A stretch of DNA of 64,000 nt from Capsulimonas corticalis (lineage in GTDB: Bacteria > Armatimonadota > Armatimonadia > Armatimonadales > Capsulimonadaceae). The position numbers and the translations under genes are program-made. Below the pieces are notes generated by a model, which worked only from the letters and a program-made list of their open reading frames with translations, was not told the origin of the DNA and did not search any database. Shown here in pieces: positions 8,688 through 19,243 of the stretch. The DNA lies in assembly GCF_003574315.2 (NCBI RefSeq), contig NZ_AP025739.1, forward strand, positions 4,092,001 through 4,156,000, read 5' to 3'. How positions within the stretch are numbered: the first letter of the stretch is position 1; every line of letters starts with the position of its first letter.

Positions 8688-11600
8688 ATGCCCGTTAAGT
8701 CCGCCGCCGGCGAATTAGAGCCGATCTACACCGCCGATGAACTTCGGCCTGTGCTTGAGGCGCTTCGCGCCGCGAAAGCAGGCGATTTTTCCGTCCGATT
8801 ACCCAGCAGCGACAATGGAATTTTAGGTGAGCTCTCCGCCGCCTTTAACGACTGTGTCGCCATCAACGAAAAGATGGCGCAGGAGATTGTGCGTGTCGGC
8901 CGTATCGTCGGCCGTGAGGGACGCATGACCGAGCGGGCGGAGCTGACCGGCGCGGCGGGCTCCTGGGCCGAGAGCGTCGATAGCATCAACGTTTTGATCG
9001 AGGACCTCGCGCGTCCGACCACGGAAGTCGCCCGCGTCATCACCGCCGTCGCCGACGGCGATCTGACGCAGAAAATGGCGCTGGAGATCGAAGGCACCCC
9101 GGTCAAGGGCGAGTTCCTCCGAATAGGCGCCACGGTCAACACGATGGTCGATCAGCTCAGCTCCTTCGCCGCTGAGGTTACTCGCGTTGCCCGCGAAGTC
9201 GGCACCGAAGGGAAGCTCGGAGGCCAGGCGGAAGTCAAGGGTGTTTCCGGAACCTGGAAGGACCTGACCGACAACGTCAACGGCCTCGCGGGTAACCTGA
9301 CCAACCAGGTGCGTAATATTGCTCTTGTGACAACGGCCGTCGCGAATGGCGACCTTTCTCAGAAGATCACGGTTGACGCCAAGGGTGAAATCTTAGAACT
9401 CAAAGACACGATCAACGTCATGGTCGATCAGCTCAACTCCTTTGCTGCAGAAGTAACTCGCGTCGCCCGCGAAGTCGGCACCGAAGGGAAGCTCGGAGGC
9501 CAGGCGGAAGTCAAGGGCGTTTCCGGAACCTGGAAGGACCTGACCGACAACGTCAACAGCCTTGCCGGCAACCTGACGGATCAGGTGCGAAACATCGCCT
9601 TGGTTACGACTGCCGTTGCTAACGGCGACCTTTCTCAGAAGATCACGGTCGATGCGCGCGGCGAAATCTTGGAGCTCAAAAACACGATCAACGTCATGGT
9701 CGATCAGCTCAACTCCTTCGCCGCTGAGGTTACCCGCGTTGCCCGCGAAGTCGGCACCGAAGGGAAGCTCGGAGGCCAGGCCGAAGTCAAGGGCGTTTCC
9801 GGAACCTGGAAGGACCTGACCGATAACGTCAACCTACTTGCCGGTAACCTGACCGTCCAGCTGCGCGACGTTTCCAAAGTCTCAACCGCCATCGCGAACG
9901 GCGACCTGACCCAGAAGATCACGGTGGACGTCAAAGGCGAGCTGCTGCAAATCAAGAACGTCATCAACCAGATGGTCGACAGTTTGGGAACGTTCGCCGG
10001 CGAAGTCACCCGCGTGGCGAAGGAAGTCGGCACCGAGGGCATTCTGGGCGGTCAGGCGAAAGTGCCGGCGGTCGCGGGCACCTGGAAGGACCTGACCGAC
10101 AACGTTAACTACATGGCCTCCAACCTGACGACCCAGGTCCGAGGCATCGCCAAGGTCGTCACCGCCGTCGCCAACGGCGATCTCGATCAAAAGCTCGTCG
10201 TCGAAGCGAAGGGCGAAGTCGCGGCGCTCGCCGACACGATCAACAGCATGACCGATACGCTGGGCATCTTCGCCGAGCAGGTCACCACGGTGGCGCGCGA
10301 AGTCGGCACCGAAGGAAAGCTCGGAGGCCAGGCCGACGTCCCCGGCGTTGCGGGCACCTGGAAGGACCTGACCGACAACGTTAACTACATGGCCTCCAAC
10401 CTGACATCCCAGGTGCGTAATATCGCGTTGGTCACCACCGCCGTCGCCAACGGCGACTTGTCCCAGAAGATCACGGTTGACGCCAAGGGTGAAATCTTAG
10501 AGCTCAAAGACACGATCAACGTCATGGTCGATCAGCTCAACTCCTTTGCCGCAGAAGTAACTCGCGTCGCCCGCGAAGTCGGCACCGAAGGGAAGCTCGG
10601 AGGCCAGGCCGAAGTCAAGGGCGTTTCCGGAACCTGGAAGGACCTCACCGACAACGTCAACGGCCTCGCGGGTAACCTGACCAACCAGGTGCGAAACATC
10701 GCCCTTGTCACCACCGCCGTTGCGAACGGCGACTTGTCTCAAAAGATCACCGTCGACGCCAAGGGCGAAATCCAGGAGCTGAAAAACACGATCAACGTCA
10801 TGGTCGATCAGCTCAACTCCTTTGCCGCTGAAGTAACGCGCGTTGCCCGCGAAGTCGGCACCGAAGGAAAGCTCGGGGGCCAGGCCGAAGTCCGGGGCGT
10901 CTCGGGAACCTGGAAAGACCTGACGGATAACGTGAACGGCCTCGCGGGGAACTTGACCGCTCAGGTGCGAAATATCGCCTTGGTGACTACTGCCGTCGCC
11001 AACGGCGACTTGTCCCAGAAGATCACGGTTGACGCCAAGGGTGAAATTCTCGAACTGAAGAACACGATCAACGTCATGGTCGATCAGCTCAACTCCTTCG
11101 CCGCTGAAGTAACGCGCGTTGCGCGCGAAGTCGGCACCGAAGGAAAGCTCGGAGGCCAGGCGGAAGTCAAAGGCATCTCCGGCACCTGGAAGGATCTGAC
11201 GGATAATGTGAACGGCCTTGCGGGGAACTTGACCGCGCAGGTGCGAAACATCGCCTTGGTTACTACCGCCGTCGCCAACGGCGACCTTTCTCAGAAGATC
11301 ACGGTCGATGTCAAAGGCGAGATCCTAGAGCTCAAAAACACGATCAACGTCATGGTCGATCAGCTCAACTCCTTTGCCGCCGAAGTAACGCGTGTTGCGC
11401 GTGAAGTCGGCACCGAAGGAAAGCTGGGCGGACAGGCGGAAGTCAAGGGTGTTTCCGGAACCTGGAAGGACCTGACCGACAACGTTAACTTCATGGCCTC
11501 CAACCTGACGACCCAGGTCCGAGGCATCGCCCGCGTCGTCACCGCCGTCGCCAACGGAGACCTCAACCAGAAATTGCAGGTCGAAGCGAAGGGCGAAGTC

Positions 11601-14600
11601 GCGGCGCTCGCCGACACGATCAACAGCATGACCGATACGCTGGGCATCTTCGCCGAGCAGGTTACCACGGTGGCGCGCGAAGTCGGCACCGAGGGGATTT
11701 TGGGCGGCCAGGCGAAGGTTCCTAACGTCGCCGGCACCTGGAAAGACCTGACCGACAACGTTAACTTCATGGCCTCCAACCTGACGACCCAGGTCCGAGG
11801 CATCGCCAAGGTCGTCACCGCCGTCGCCGACGGCGACCTGACCCAGAAACTGCGCGTGGACGCCAAGGGCGAGATCGCGGCGCTCGCCGACACGATCAAC
11901 AGCATGACCGATACGCTGGGCATCTTCGCCGAGCAGGTTACCACGGTGGCGCGCGAAGTCGGAACGGAAGGGAAGCTGGGAGGGCAGGCGAAGGTTCCCA
12001 ACGTCGCCGGCACCTGGAAGGACCTGACCGACAATGTAAACTTCATGGCGAACATTCTGACCGACCAGGTGCGCGCGATCTCCGAAGTCGCCACCGCCGT
12101 CGCCAACGGCGACCTGACGCGGACGATTACCGTCGAAGCCGAGGGAGAGATCCTCAAGCTCAAAGACAACATCAACCAGATGATCGCCAACCTGAAGGAT
12201 ACGACCCAGAAGAACACCGATCAGGACTGGCTGAAAACCAACCTGGCGCGCTTCTCGCGCATGATGCAGGGACAAAAGAACCTCGAATCGGTGTCCCGCC
12301 TGATCATGTCCGAACTGACCCCGCTCGTCTCCGCGAACCACGGCGTCTTCTATATCAACGACAACGCCGGCCACGATCCACTGCTCAAACTCATGAGCAG
12401 TTACGCCTATCGCGAGCGCAAGCATGTCGCCAGCGTCTTCCGTCCGGGCGAGGGGCTGGTCGGGCAGTGCGCCCTCGAACGCAAGAGCATCATCCTGACG
12501 CGCGTGCCGAGCGACTACATCCAGATCAGCTCCGGCCTGGGCGAAGCGCCGCCGCTGACGATCATCGTCCTTCCCGTTCTCTTTGAGGGCGAGATCATGG
12601 CGGTGATTGAGCTGGCGAGCTTCCAGGTCTTCAGCGAGATCCACGTGACGTTCCTGGATCAGCTGATGGAAAGCATCGGCGTCGTTCTCAATATGATTAC
12701 GGCGAACATGCGCACCGAGGAACTGCTGGAGCAATCCCAGTCGCTCACGCAGGAGCTGCAAAGCCAGTCCAAGGAACTGCAAAGCCAGCAGGACCAGCTC
12801 AAGCGCTCCAACTCCGAACTGGAGGCGCAGGCCAAAGAGCTGGAGGACAAAGCCTCGCTGCTCGCCGAGCAGAACAACAAGGTCGAGCTCAAGAACCGCG
12901 AAGTCGAGCTTGCCCGGGCGGCGCTGGAGGAAAAAGCCGAACAGCTGGCGCTCAGCTCCAAATACAAGTCCGAATTCCTCGCGAATATGTCGCACGAGCT
13001 CCGCACTCCGCTCAACTCCATGCTGATCCTGGCGAAGCTGCTTTCGGACAATACCGAAGGCAATCTCACCGCGAAACAGACCGAGTTCGCAAAAACCATC
13101 TACGCCTCCGGCGGAGACCTGCTGACCCTGATCAATGAGATCCTCGACCTTTCCAAGGTTGAGGCTGGAAAGATGGAGATCGATCTCACCAATGTCTCGC
13201 TGACGCAGGTGGGGGATTATGTCGAGCGCACCTTCGCGCATCTCGCCGACGAAAAGGGATTGGGCTTCCATGTCCGTGTCGATCCCAAGGCGCCGCCGAC
13301 GATCCGCACGGACGTGCAGCGCTTGCAGCAAGTGCTGCGCAACCTGCTCGGCAACGCGATCAAGTTTACGGAAAACGGATATGTCGATCTCAACATCGGC
13401 GCGGCCCAGCAGAGCATTGTCGATGCGACTGGAGCCATTGTCCCCGCCGACCAGTTGGTGGCGTTCTCCGTCGTGGACACCGGCATCGGCATCTCGCGGG
13501 ACAAGCACAATCTGATCTTCGAGGCGTTCCAGCAGGCCGACGGCACCACGAGCCGCAAGTACGGCGGCACCGGCCTCGGACTGTCCATCAGCCGCGTGAT
13601 CTCGGAACTGCTCGGCGGGCGGATCGCCATCAAGAGCGAACCCGGCCAGGGCAGCGTCTTCACGCTGTATCTGCCGCTGGAGATTTCGGACAAGCTGGCG
13701 GACGCCATTGAAGAAGCCTCGTCCATCGTGGAGGCGCCGTCGCGCAACCTGGATCTGTCCTCCCGCCGCGCGCCCGATCCGTCGTACTCCATGACGCCGA
13801 TCGTTCGCCAGACCGAGATCGTTGACGACCGCAATGCGATCCTGTCCGGCGACCGCGTGGTGCTGATTATCGAAGACGACCTCAACTTCGCCGGCATCCT
13901 TCTCGAAGTCGCGCGTCAGCAAGGCTTCAAGGGATTGGTCGCTCTGGACGGCGAAACGGGCCTGGATCTCGCGAACGAGCGCAAGCCGGACGCCATTACG
14001 CTCGATCTTAAACTCGGAGGGATCGACGGCTGGGCGGTTCTCGACCGGCTCAAGCGCAACCCGGCGACGCGCCATATTCCCGTGCAGGTCGTTAGCGTCA
14101 TGGACCGGCAACAGGGGACGGCGCTGGGCGCCATCTCCTATCTGGAGAAGCCAGTCAGCGGCGAGGCGCTCGCCGGCGCCTTCGCGCACATGACCAACTT
14201 CATCGAGCGCGATATCCGCGAGCTACTGATCGTGGAGGACGATATCGTCCAGCGCAACAGCATCATCGAGTTGATCAGCAGCGGCGGCGACGTGCATGTT
14301 GTGGCGGTGGACAGCGCCGAGGCGGCGCTGACTGAGCTTGGGAAAAATCAGTACGACTGCGTCGTGCTGGATCTCAGTCTTCCCGGGATGAGCGGCCTGG
14401 ATCTGCTCAAGCAAATTAAACAGCAATCAAACTACCTCGATCTGCCGATAATCATCTACACGAGCAAGGATCTTTCTCGTCAGGAAGAAGCGCAGCTCAA
14501 GAAGTACGCCGTCAGCATCATCACGAAGGACGCGCGATCCTCCGATCGGCTGCTGGACGAAACCGCGCTCTTCCTGCACCGGGTCGTCGCGAACCTTCCG

Positions 14601-15161
14601 GACAGCACGCGCCGGGTCGTGGAACAATTGCACCCCGTGACCGAGTCTCTCATACGTACGCCGCACGCGGAACCAAACGGCCGCGGCGGATCGCCTAAAG
14701 TAGAGACGGCTCCCAAACCGCCGGCTCGGCCCGTGAAAGCCGGCCGCGGCAAGAAGGGCGCGGCGCCGACCGTGGATCTGAATGGCCGGAAAGTGCTGAT
14801 TGTCGACGACGATTATCGTAATATCTTTGCGCTGACCAGCATGCTGGAGACCTACGGAATGAGCGTCGCCTTCGCCGAAAGCGGCAAGGAAGGAATCGAT
14901 ATCCTGCAAAGCGATCCCTCCATCGAACTGGTGTTCATGGATATCATGATGCCGGAGATGGACGGTTACCAGACGACGCAGGCGATCCGGGCCATGGAGC
15001 AGTTCCATGACCTCCCGATCGTCGCCCTGACCGCCAAGGCCATGGAAGGCGATCGCGCGAAGTGCCTGAACGCCGGCGCGTCGGATTATATTACCAAGCC
15101 TGTCGATATCGAGCAGCTTCTCGTCATGCTGCGAGAACTGCTCGGCAAGGCGCAGGCGTAA
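8688..15161 (+). CDS. Giant cytoplasmic HAMP-array hybrid histidine kinase
   Basis: 2157 residues with no transmembrane segment. Residues about 18-1170 are a tandem HAMP array: two divergent HAMP units, then 11 units of 92 residues, each with a ...TAVANGDL... HAMP and a divergent partner carrying [15 protein letters not shown] and [10 protein letters not shown]. Then come a GAF domain (about 1195-1340), a Gln/Glu-rich coiled coil (1340-1425), HisKA with phospho-acceptor His1436 in [11 protein letters not shown], HATPase (N-box near [31 protein letters not shown]) and three receiver domains starting near 1724, 1845 and 2035 (Asp in LDLKLGG, LDLSLPG and [10 protein letters not shown]). This layout resembles fungal group III (Nik1-type) osmosensing kinases and bacterial HAMP-array kinases. 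It heads a cluster with two receiver proteins that probably act downstream. Confidence 0.95.
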   Translation: MPVKSAAGELEPIYTADELRPVLEALRAAKAGDFSVRLPSSDNGILGELSAAFNDCVAINEKMAQEIVRVGRIVGREGRMTERAELTGAAGSWAESVDSINVLIEDLARPTTEVARVITAVADGDLTQKMALEIEGTPVKGEFLRIGATVNTMVDQLSSFAAEVTRVAREVGTEGKLGGQAEVKGVSGTWKDLTDNVNGLAGNLTNQVRNIALVTTAVANGDLSQKITVDAKGEILELKDTINVMVDQLNSFAAEVTRVAREVGTEGKLGGQAEVKGVSGTWKDLTDNVNSLAGNLTDQVRNIALVTTAVANGDLSQKITVDARGEILELKNTINVMVDQLNSFAAEVTRVAREVGTEGKLGGQAEVKGVSGTWKDLTDNVNLLAGNLTVQLRDVSKVSTAIANGDLTQKITVDVKGELLQIKNVINQMVDSLGTFAGEVTRVAKEVGTEGILGGQAKVPAVAGTWKDLTDNVNYMASNLTTQVRGIAKVVTAVANGDLDQKLVVEAKGEVAALADTINSMTDTLGIFAEQVTTVAREVGTEGKLGGQADVPGVAGTWKDLTDNVNYMASNLTSQVRNIALVTTAVANGDLSQKITVDAKGEILELKDTINVMVDQLNSFAAEVTRVAREVGTEGKLGGQAEVKGVSGTWKDLTDNVNGLAGNLTNQVRNIALVTTAVANGDLSQKITVDAKGEIQELKNTINVMVDQLNSFAAEVTRVAREVGTEGKLGGQAEVRGVSGTWKDLTDNVNGLAGNLTAQVRNIALVTTAVANGDLSQKITVDAKGEILELKNTINVMVDQLNSFAAEVTRVAREVGTEGKLGGQAEVKGISGTWKDLTDNVNGLAGNLTAQVRNIALVTTAVANGDLSQKITVDVKGEILELKNTINVMVDQLNSFAAEVTRVAREVGTEGKLGGQAEVKGVSGTWKDLTDNVNFMASNLTTQVRGIARVVTAVANGDLNQKLQVEAKGEVAALADTINSMTDTLGIFAEQVTTVAREVGTEGILGGQAKVPNVAGTWKDLTDNVNFMASNLTTQVRGIAKVVTAVADGDLTQKLRVDAKGEIAALADTINSMTDTLGIFAEQVTTVAREVGTEGKLGGQAKVPNVAGTWKDLTDNVNFMANILTDQVRAISEVATAVANGDLTRTITVEAEGEILKLKDNINQMIANLKDTTQKNTDQDWLKTNLARFSRMMQGQKNLESVSRLIMSELTPLVSANHGVFYINDNAGHDPLLKLMSSYAYRERKHVASVFRPGEGLVGQCALERKSIILTRVPSDYIQISSGLGEAPPLTIIVLPVLFEGEIMAVIELASFQVFSEIHVTFLDQLMESIGVVLNMITANMRTEELLEQSQSLTQELQSQSKELQSQQDQLKRSNSELEAQAKELEDKASLLAEQNNKVELKNREVELARAALEEKAEQLALSSKYKSEFLANMSHELRTPLNSMLILAKLLSDNTEGNLTAKQTEFAKTIYASGGDLLTLINEILDLSKVEAGKMEIDLTNVSLTQVGDYVERTFAHLADEKGLGFHVRVDPKAPPTIRTDVQRLQQVLRNLLGNAIKFTENGYVDLNIGAAQQSIVDATGAIVPADQLVAFSVVDTGIGISRDKHNLIFEAFQQADGTTSRKYGGTGLGLSISRVISELLGGRIAIKSEPGQGSVFTLYLPLEISDKLADAIEEASSIVEAPSRNLDLSSRRAPDPSYSMTPIVRQTEIVDDRNAILSGDRVVLIIEDDLNFAGILLEVARQQGFKGLVALDGETGLDLANERKPDAITLDLKLGGIDGWAVLDRLKRNPATRHIPVQVVSVMDRQQGTALGAISYLEKPVSGEALAGAFAHMTNFIERDIRELLIVEDDIVQRNSIIELISSGGDVHVVAVDSAEAALTELGKNQYDCVVLDLSLPGMSGLDLLKQIKQQSNYLDLPIIIYTSKDLSRQEEAQLKKYAVSIITKDARSSDRLLDETALFLHRVVANLPDSTRRVVEQLHPVTESLIRTPHAEPNGRGGSPKVETAPKPPARPVKAGRGKKGAAPTVDLNGRKVLIVDDDYRNIFALTSMLETYGMSVAFAESGKEGIDILQSDPSIELVFMDIMMPEMDGYQTTQAIRAMEQFHDLPIVALTAKAMEGDRAKCLNAGASDYITKPVDIEQLLVMLRELLGKAQA
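9156..12190 (+). repeat. In-frame 276-bp tandem repeat array inside the kinase gene
   Basis: Eleven copies of a 276-bp (92-codon) unit. Several copies are nearly identical at DNA level including third positions (for example around 9365-9590 and 10465-10680), while copies with the SNLTTQVRG variant form a second class. The mosaic suggests recent duplication or gene conversion. Because the unit is a multiple of three, copy-number change would keep the reading frame. Confidence 0.92.
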
Positions 15162-15170
15162 GGCGGGGAA

Positions 15171-16400
15171 ATGATGTATGAACGCGCACAGGCGAAGGTT
15201 CTCGTGGTCGACGATCGGCCCGAGAACCTCATCGCACTGGAGGCGATTCTGGAGCCGCAAGGGTTCCATCTCGTCAAGGCCAGTTCCGGGGTGGAGGCGC
15301 TTAAGCATCTGCTGACGGATGATTTCGCGGTGATCCTGCTGGATGTCCAGATGCCGGAGATGGACGGGTTTGAAGCGGCGTCGCTGATCAAGCAGCGCGA
15401 GCGCTCCCGGCACATTCCGATCATCTTTATCACGGCGCTCAGCTTTGAGGATCGCCATGTCTTCCAGGGATACTCGGTCGGCGCCGTGGATTACATGGCC
15501 AAGCCGCTCAACCCCGATATCCTGATCTCCAAAGTCCGAGTTTTTGTCGATCTCTTCGAGAAGAACCAAGAAGTGCGGGAGCAGGCCGATCAGCTGCGCC
15601 GCCAGCAGCTGCGCGAGGCGGAACTGCACGCCGAATATCTGCGCGACCGGCGCATCGCGGAGGTCCTGCAAAACGCGATGCTGATGTCGCCGCCCAAGGA
15701 TCTGTATCCCGGGCTTCAGATTTCCACGCTTTATCAGGCGGCGTCCCATGAAGCGCATCTGGGCGGCGACTTCTTCGACGTGTTCAAAATCGGCGACCAG
15801 AAGATCGCGATGATCGTTGGCGATGTCAGCGGCAAGGGCCTCCAGGCCGCCGCGCGCACGGCGGAAGTCAAGTTTACGCTGCGCGCGTTTCTCAAGCACA
15901 CGCGCAATCCGGCCCAGGCGTTGCAGCATGTGAACGCGATGCTGTGCGGCTCGGAGGATGCCGACCGGAACGGCGTCGCCGCCTTCACCTGTGTCACGCT
16001 GGTCGTGCTCCATTTGCAGACCGGCGCGGCCGATGTGATCAGCGGCGGCATGGAGCCGCCGCTGGTGCTGAGCGCCGATGGGAGCGTTCGCGTGCTGGAG
16101 GCCCGGGGCTTTCCGCTGGGAATCCAGGCCGACGCCACATACGCCGTAATGAAAACCAAGATCGCCGTCGGCGAAACCATCATCGCGTTTACGGACGGAG
16201 TGACGGAGGCGCGGCAGGGATACGATCTTTTCGGTTACGATCGCGTCTGCCAGGTGGCGGCGGCCGGCGCCTCGTCGGTCGCCGTGGAGGAGATCGGGGA
16301 GCAATTGCTTTGCGCGGCGCGCGATTTCGCGGGCGGCAGGCTGCAAGACGACGCCTGCCTGCTGCTGGCGCGACGCGTTGCGGTTTGGGACGCGAGTTAA
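15171..16400 (+). CDS. Response regulator with PP2C (RsbU/SpoIIE-type) phosphatase output
   Basis: 409 residues. The receiver domain (about 8-125) has phospho-acceptor Asp in VILLDVQMPEMDG. A coiled-coil linker (130-165) follows, then a PP2C-like phosphatase domain (about 190-400) with metal-binding motifs LGGDFFDVF, VGDVSGKGLQAA, FTDGVTEAR and LQDDACLL. Such proteins dephosphorylate anti-anti-sigma (STAS) proteins when the receiver is phosphorylated. It starts 9 bases after the HAMP-array kinase stop, with GGGGAA before the ATG pair (15171 or 15174), so kinase and regulator are almost certainly co-expressed partners. No STAS gene is in view. Confidence 0.93.
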   Translation: MMYERAQAKVLVVDDRPENLIALEAILEPQGFHLVKASSGVEALKHLLTDDFAVILLDVQMPEMDGFEAASLIKQRERSRHIPIIFITALSFEDRHVFQGYSVGAVDYMAKPLNPDILISKVRVFVDLFEKNQEVREQADQLRRQQLREAELHAEYLRDRRIAEVLQNAMLMSPPKDLYPGLQISTLYQAASHEAHLGGDFFDVFKIGDQKIAMIVGDVSGKGLQAAARTAEVKFTLRAFLKHTRNPAQALQHVNAMLCGSEDADRNGVAAFTCVTLVVLHLQTGAADVISGGMEPPLVLSADGSVRVLEARGFPLGIQADATYAVMKTKIAVGETIIAFTDGVTEARQGYDLFGYDRVCQVAAAGASSVAVEEIGEQLLCAARDFAGGRLQDDACLLLARRVAVWDAS

Positions 16401-16432
16401 GATCCGTGCGGAAACAGTTAGAATCAAGAACA

Positions 16433-17455
16433 ATGTCGCATCTCGCAAAAATCCTGATAGTAGACGATCGCGCGGAAAACCTGCTCGCCCTGGAGGCGAC
16501 TTTGGAGCCGCTGGGGCAGGAGCTTGTGCGCGCCCGAAGCGGCGTCGAGGCTCTTAAACGTCTGCTGCTGGACGACTACGCGCTCATCCTGCTCGATGTC
16601 CAGATGCCGGGCATGGACGGCTTTGAAACGGCGGCGCGAATCAAAGAGCGTGAAAAATCGCGTTATATCCCGATCATCTTCCTTACGGCGCTCAGCACAC
16701 AGGAGCAAGATGTCTTCCAGGGCTACACCGCCGGCGCCGTGGATTACATCGCTAAGCCCTTCCACCCGGAGATTCTGCGCTCCAAAGTTCGTATCTTTAT
16801 GGAGCTCTACGAAAAGACCGAACAGGTCAAAATGCAGGCCGATCTGCTGCGCCAGCGCGATCTGCGCGACGGCGAGCGTCTTCTGCGCGAGCTCCAGCGG
16901 GATCTCGAACAAAAGCACTTGATGGACATGGCGCAGCTTCAGTTTGGATTCCTGCGGGACGTGCTGCTCAGCGTCACCGAAGGCCGTCTGACGCTATGCC
17001 AGTCGGAAGAGGAATTTCCGGAGCCGCTGTCCGTCCCCATCGGTCATGTCTCCCTGTCGCCGCACGGCGCCATTCGAGATTTGCGCGACTGCGCCCGGAA
17101 GGCGGCCACGCAGGCGGGACTTCCCGACCTTCGCTGGCAGGACCTCGTGACCGCCGCCAGCGAAGCGGCGATGAACGCGGTGGTTCATGGCCGAAACGGC
17201 GAAGGGCAGGTCTATCTGGATCCCCGAGGATCCGTCCAGGTCTGGATCCGCGACCACGGACGCGGGATCGCCATCGAAAACATCTCCCGCGCCACGCTCG
17301 AACGCGGCTACACGACCGCCGGCACCATGGGCCACGGCTTCTGGCTGATCCTCGAAACTGTCGACCGCGTATTTCTCAACACCGGCCCCACCGGCACCAC
17401 GATCGTCATCGAACAAGCCCGAACCCGCCCCCAGCCGCCGTGGCTGCGGGAGTAG
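16433..17455 (+). CDS. Response regulator with anti-sigma-type HATPase output
   Basis: 340 residues from ATG 16433. The receiver domain (about 5-125, Asp in LILLDVQMPGMDG) is closely similar to that of the preceding gene. A charged coiled coil (130-165) leads into a C-terminal HATPase domain of the RsbW/SpoIIAB class (about 225-330: AASEAAMNAVVHG N-box, DHGRGI, GTMGHGF). No phospho-acceptor His domain is present, so it should act as a protein serine kinase or anti-sigma switch rather than a histidine kinase. Its C-terminal module, from about residue 175, is clearly homologous to the end of the protein at 62254. No clear Shine-Dalgarno is seen. Confidence 0.88.
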   Translation: MSHLAKILIVDDRAENLLALEATLEPLGQELVRARSGVEALKRLLLDDYALILLDVQMPGMDGFETAARIKEREKSRYIPIIFLTALSTQEQDVFQGYTAGAVDYIAKPFHPEILRSKVRIFMELYEKTEQVKMQADLLRQRDLRDGERLLRELQRDLEQKHLMDMAQLQFGFLRDVLLSVTEGRLTLCQSEEEFPEPLSVPIGHVSLSPHGAIRDLRDCARKAATQAGLPDLRWQDLVTAASEAAMNAVVHGRNGEGQVYLDPRGSVQVWIRDHGRGIAIENISRATLERGYTTAGTMGHGFWLILETVDRVFLNTGPTGTTIVIEQARTRPQPPWLRE

Positions 17456-17482
17456 GGAATAGAGCCTCCGCCTCCTCGCTTC

Positions 17483-17512
17483 TTGCAAATCTCCCGCATT
17501 ATTCTGTATAAT
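17483..17512 (+). promoter_or_regulatory. Promoter of kdsD with leaderless geometry
   Basis: TTGCAA (17483-17488) and TATAAT (17507-17512) are 18 bases apart. TATAAT ends 8 bases before ATG 17521, so the transcript should start at or next to the start codon. No Shine-Dalgarno lies between them. Confidence 0.7.
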
Positions 17513-17520
17513 GTCTCCCT

Positions 17521-18528
17521 ATGGACAGTGTTGACCGTGATCAGTGGCTAGGCGAAGGCCGCCGCGTGCTGGAAGAGGAAGCGCAGGCGCTCCGTTCGCT
17601 CGCCGCGCGCCTGGATTCGCAATCCTGGGCGGCGGCGGTGACGCTTCTTTTGGAGGCGAAGGGCCGCGTTGTCGTGACGGGGATGGGCAAGAGCGGCGCC
17701 GTCGGCCACAAGCTTGCCGGGACACTGGCGAGCACGGGAACGCCCGCGCTGTTTTTGCATCCCGCTGAGGCGGTGCATGGCGATCTCGGGATGCTGGCCC
17801 CCGCCGATGTGGTGATCGCTCTCTCCTATAGCGGCGAGACCGACGAGATTCGCGCCATTCTTCCCACCATCAACCGGCTCAACGTTCCCATCGTCGCCCT
17901 GACTTCCAACAAGCGTTCGACTCTCGCGCAGAGCAGCGCCGTGGTGCTGGACGTCGCGATCGGTCAGGAGGCGTGTCCCATGAACCTGGCCCCGACCACC
18001 AGCACGACGGCGATGATCGCGATGGGCGACGCGCTGGCGCTGACCGTGATGGGCGCGCGCGGATTCGACGCCGAAGACTACGCCCGCCTGCACCCCGCCG
18101 GCTCGCTCGGACGCCGGCTGACCCTGCGCGTGGCCGACGTGATGCGCACGGGCGAAAACCTCGCCATCGTTTCCCAGGACGCCGTGATGTTCGACGCGGT
18201 CTTCGCGATCACGAACGCGCACGCCGGCGCCGCCATCGTGGTCGACGGCGATGGGCGTCTCACGGGCCTCGTGACCGACGGCGATATCCGCCGCCACTTG
18301 CTGGACGGTCAGGATCTCCTCCAGCGCTCCGTGTTTTCCGTCATGAACCGCAAGCCCGGAACCGTGGCTTCGGACATCCTCGCGATTGAGGGCTTGCAGC
18401 GTCTTGACGACTTCCACCCCGATCCCGGCAGCAAGGCCGGCGAAGCGCCCGTCGTGGACGCCGAAGGCCGCCCGGTCGGAATGCTGATGCTCAAAGATCT
18501 GGTCAAAGCGGGGATCGTGCTGGAATGA
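17521..18528 (+). CDS. kdsD: D-arabinose 5-phosphate isomerase
   Basis: 335 residues, the usual length for KdsD/KpsF/GutQ. The SIS domain (about 35-180) contains GMGKSGAVGHKLAGTLASTG, VIALSYSGETDE and CPMNLAPTTSTTAMIAMGDA; two CBS domains follow (about 205-330: ADVMRTGENLAIV... and SVMNRKPGTVAS...). It converts ribulose 5-phosphate to arabinose 5-phosphate, the first step to Kdo for lipopolysaccharide. kdsC lies downstream, separated by an inserted palindromic element; the kdsA and kdsB steps are not in this window. Presence of the pair argues for an outer membrane. Confidence 0.95.
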   Translation: MDSVDRDQWLGEGRRVLEEEAQALRSLAARLDSQSWAAAVTLLLEAKGRVVVTGMGKSGAVGHKLAGTLASTGTPALFLHPAEAVHGDLGMLAPADVVIALSYSGETDEIRAILPTINRLNVPIVALTSNKRSTLAQSSAVVLDVAIGQEACPMNLAPTTSTTAMIAMGDALALTVMGARGFDAEDYARLHPAGSLGRRLTLRVADVMRTGENLAIVSQDAVMFDAVFAITNAHAGAAIVVDGDGRLTGLVTDGDIRRHLLDGQDLLQRSVFSVMNRKPGTVASDILAIEGLQRLDDFHPDPGSKAGEAPVVDAEGRPVGMLMLKDLVKAGIVLE

Positions 18529-18536
18529 AAGATGTG
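18525..18536 (+). repeat. Left copy of 12-bp direct duplication
   Basis: ATGAAAGATGTG, identical to 18707-18718, the first four codons of kdsC. It overlaps the kdsD stop codon as ATGA. It reads as a target-site duplication around the element that lies between the two copies. Confidence 0.65.
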
Positions 18537-18706
18537 GCGTTTGCCCCGGATATAAAATCCGGATCTGGGAAGGCTTCGCCTAACCGTCCGTGCCGGACGG
18601 ACAAAATAGGCTGTTGTCGAAATGCTAATTTGTTTGTCCGGCACGGACAATTAGTCGCGAAGCGACTTCCCAGACCCGGATTTTATATCCGGGGGCAGGC
18701 GAGTGT
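18537..18706. mobile_element. Palindromic MITE-like element inserted between kdsD and kdsC
   Basis: 170 bp with long imperfect terminal inverted repeats: the left arm at 18544-18572 (CCCCGGATATAAAATCCGG then ATCTGGGAAG) matches the right arm at 18666-18694 in inverted orientation. Inside, further inverted segments (CCGTCCGTGCCGGACGGACA and TGTCCGGCACGGACA) extend the fold. It encodes no protein. It is flanked by a 12-bp direct duplication of the start of kdsC, as expected for a transposed non-autonomous element. No transposase is nearby. Confidence 0.65.
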
Positions 18707-19243
18707 ATGAAAGATGTGACCTGGATCGTGCTCGATGTGGACGGCACATTGACGGATGGCAAAATTATCTACGATGACAAAGGCGGCGAGACGAAGGCGT
18801 TCCATGTGGCCGACGGTCTGGGGATCGTGATGGCGCAGTCGATGGGCTTGCGGATCGCCATTCTGTCGGGGCGGAGCAGCACGGCGGTCGCGCGCCGCAT
18901 GGCGGAGCTTAAGGTTACGCAGATCGTTCAAGGCGCGGGGGATAAGGCCGCGAAGATGCGCGCGTTGATGCGCGAACACAATCTTATGCCCGAGCAAATC
19001 GCCTATGTCGGCGACGATTTGAATGATTTACCCGCGTTCGATGTCGCCGGCGTGCGCATCGCCGTCGCGAACGCCGACGCGTTGCTGCTGGCGCGCGCGG
19101 ATTATGTTACGCCGCGCGCCGGCGGCGCGGGCGCCGTGCGCGACGCGATTGACGAAATTTTGCGTCGCCAGGGACGCTATGACGACGCCGTCGCGCAATA
19201 CCTGCGGACCTCGGCGGCGAACGCCGCCACGCCATCCCAATGA
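18707..19243 (+). CDS. kdsC: 3-deoxy-D-manno-octulosonate 8-phosphate phosphatase
   Basis: 178 residues, a normal capless HAD (C0) phosphatase of the KdsC family. Motifs: LDVDGTLTDGKI (nucleophile and acid/base Asp), AILSGRSS, and VGDDLNDLPAF. It acts as a tetramer removing phosphate from Kdo-8-phosphate in lipopolysaccharide synthesis. Its first 12 bases are duplicated at the end of kdsD; without the inserted element the two genes would overlap by ATGA. It overlaps the next gene by ATGA. Confidence 0.92.
   Translation: MKDVTWIVLDVDGTLTDGKIIYDDKGGETKAFHVADGLGIVMAQSMGLRIAILSGRSSTAVARRMAELKVTQIVQGAGDKAAKMRALMREHNLMPEQIAYVGDDLNDLPAFDVAGVRIAVANADALLLARADYVTPRAGGAGAVRDAIDEILRRQGRYDDAVAQYLRTSAANAATPSQ

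Noticed and set aside
9156-12190. Regular repeats that might suggest a CRISPR or satellite array
   Set aside because: The period is 276 bp, the units are in frame and encode HAMP domains, and there are no spacers.
11325-16448. Very long minus-strand reading frames (954 and 673 codons) opposite the HAMP-array kinase and its downstream regulator
   Set aside because: They are antisense shadows created by high GC and codon bias; the plus strand carries unmistakable domains, and the predicted minus-strand proteins are repetitive and match nothing.
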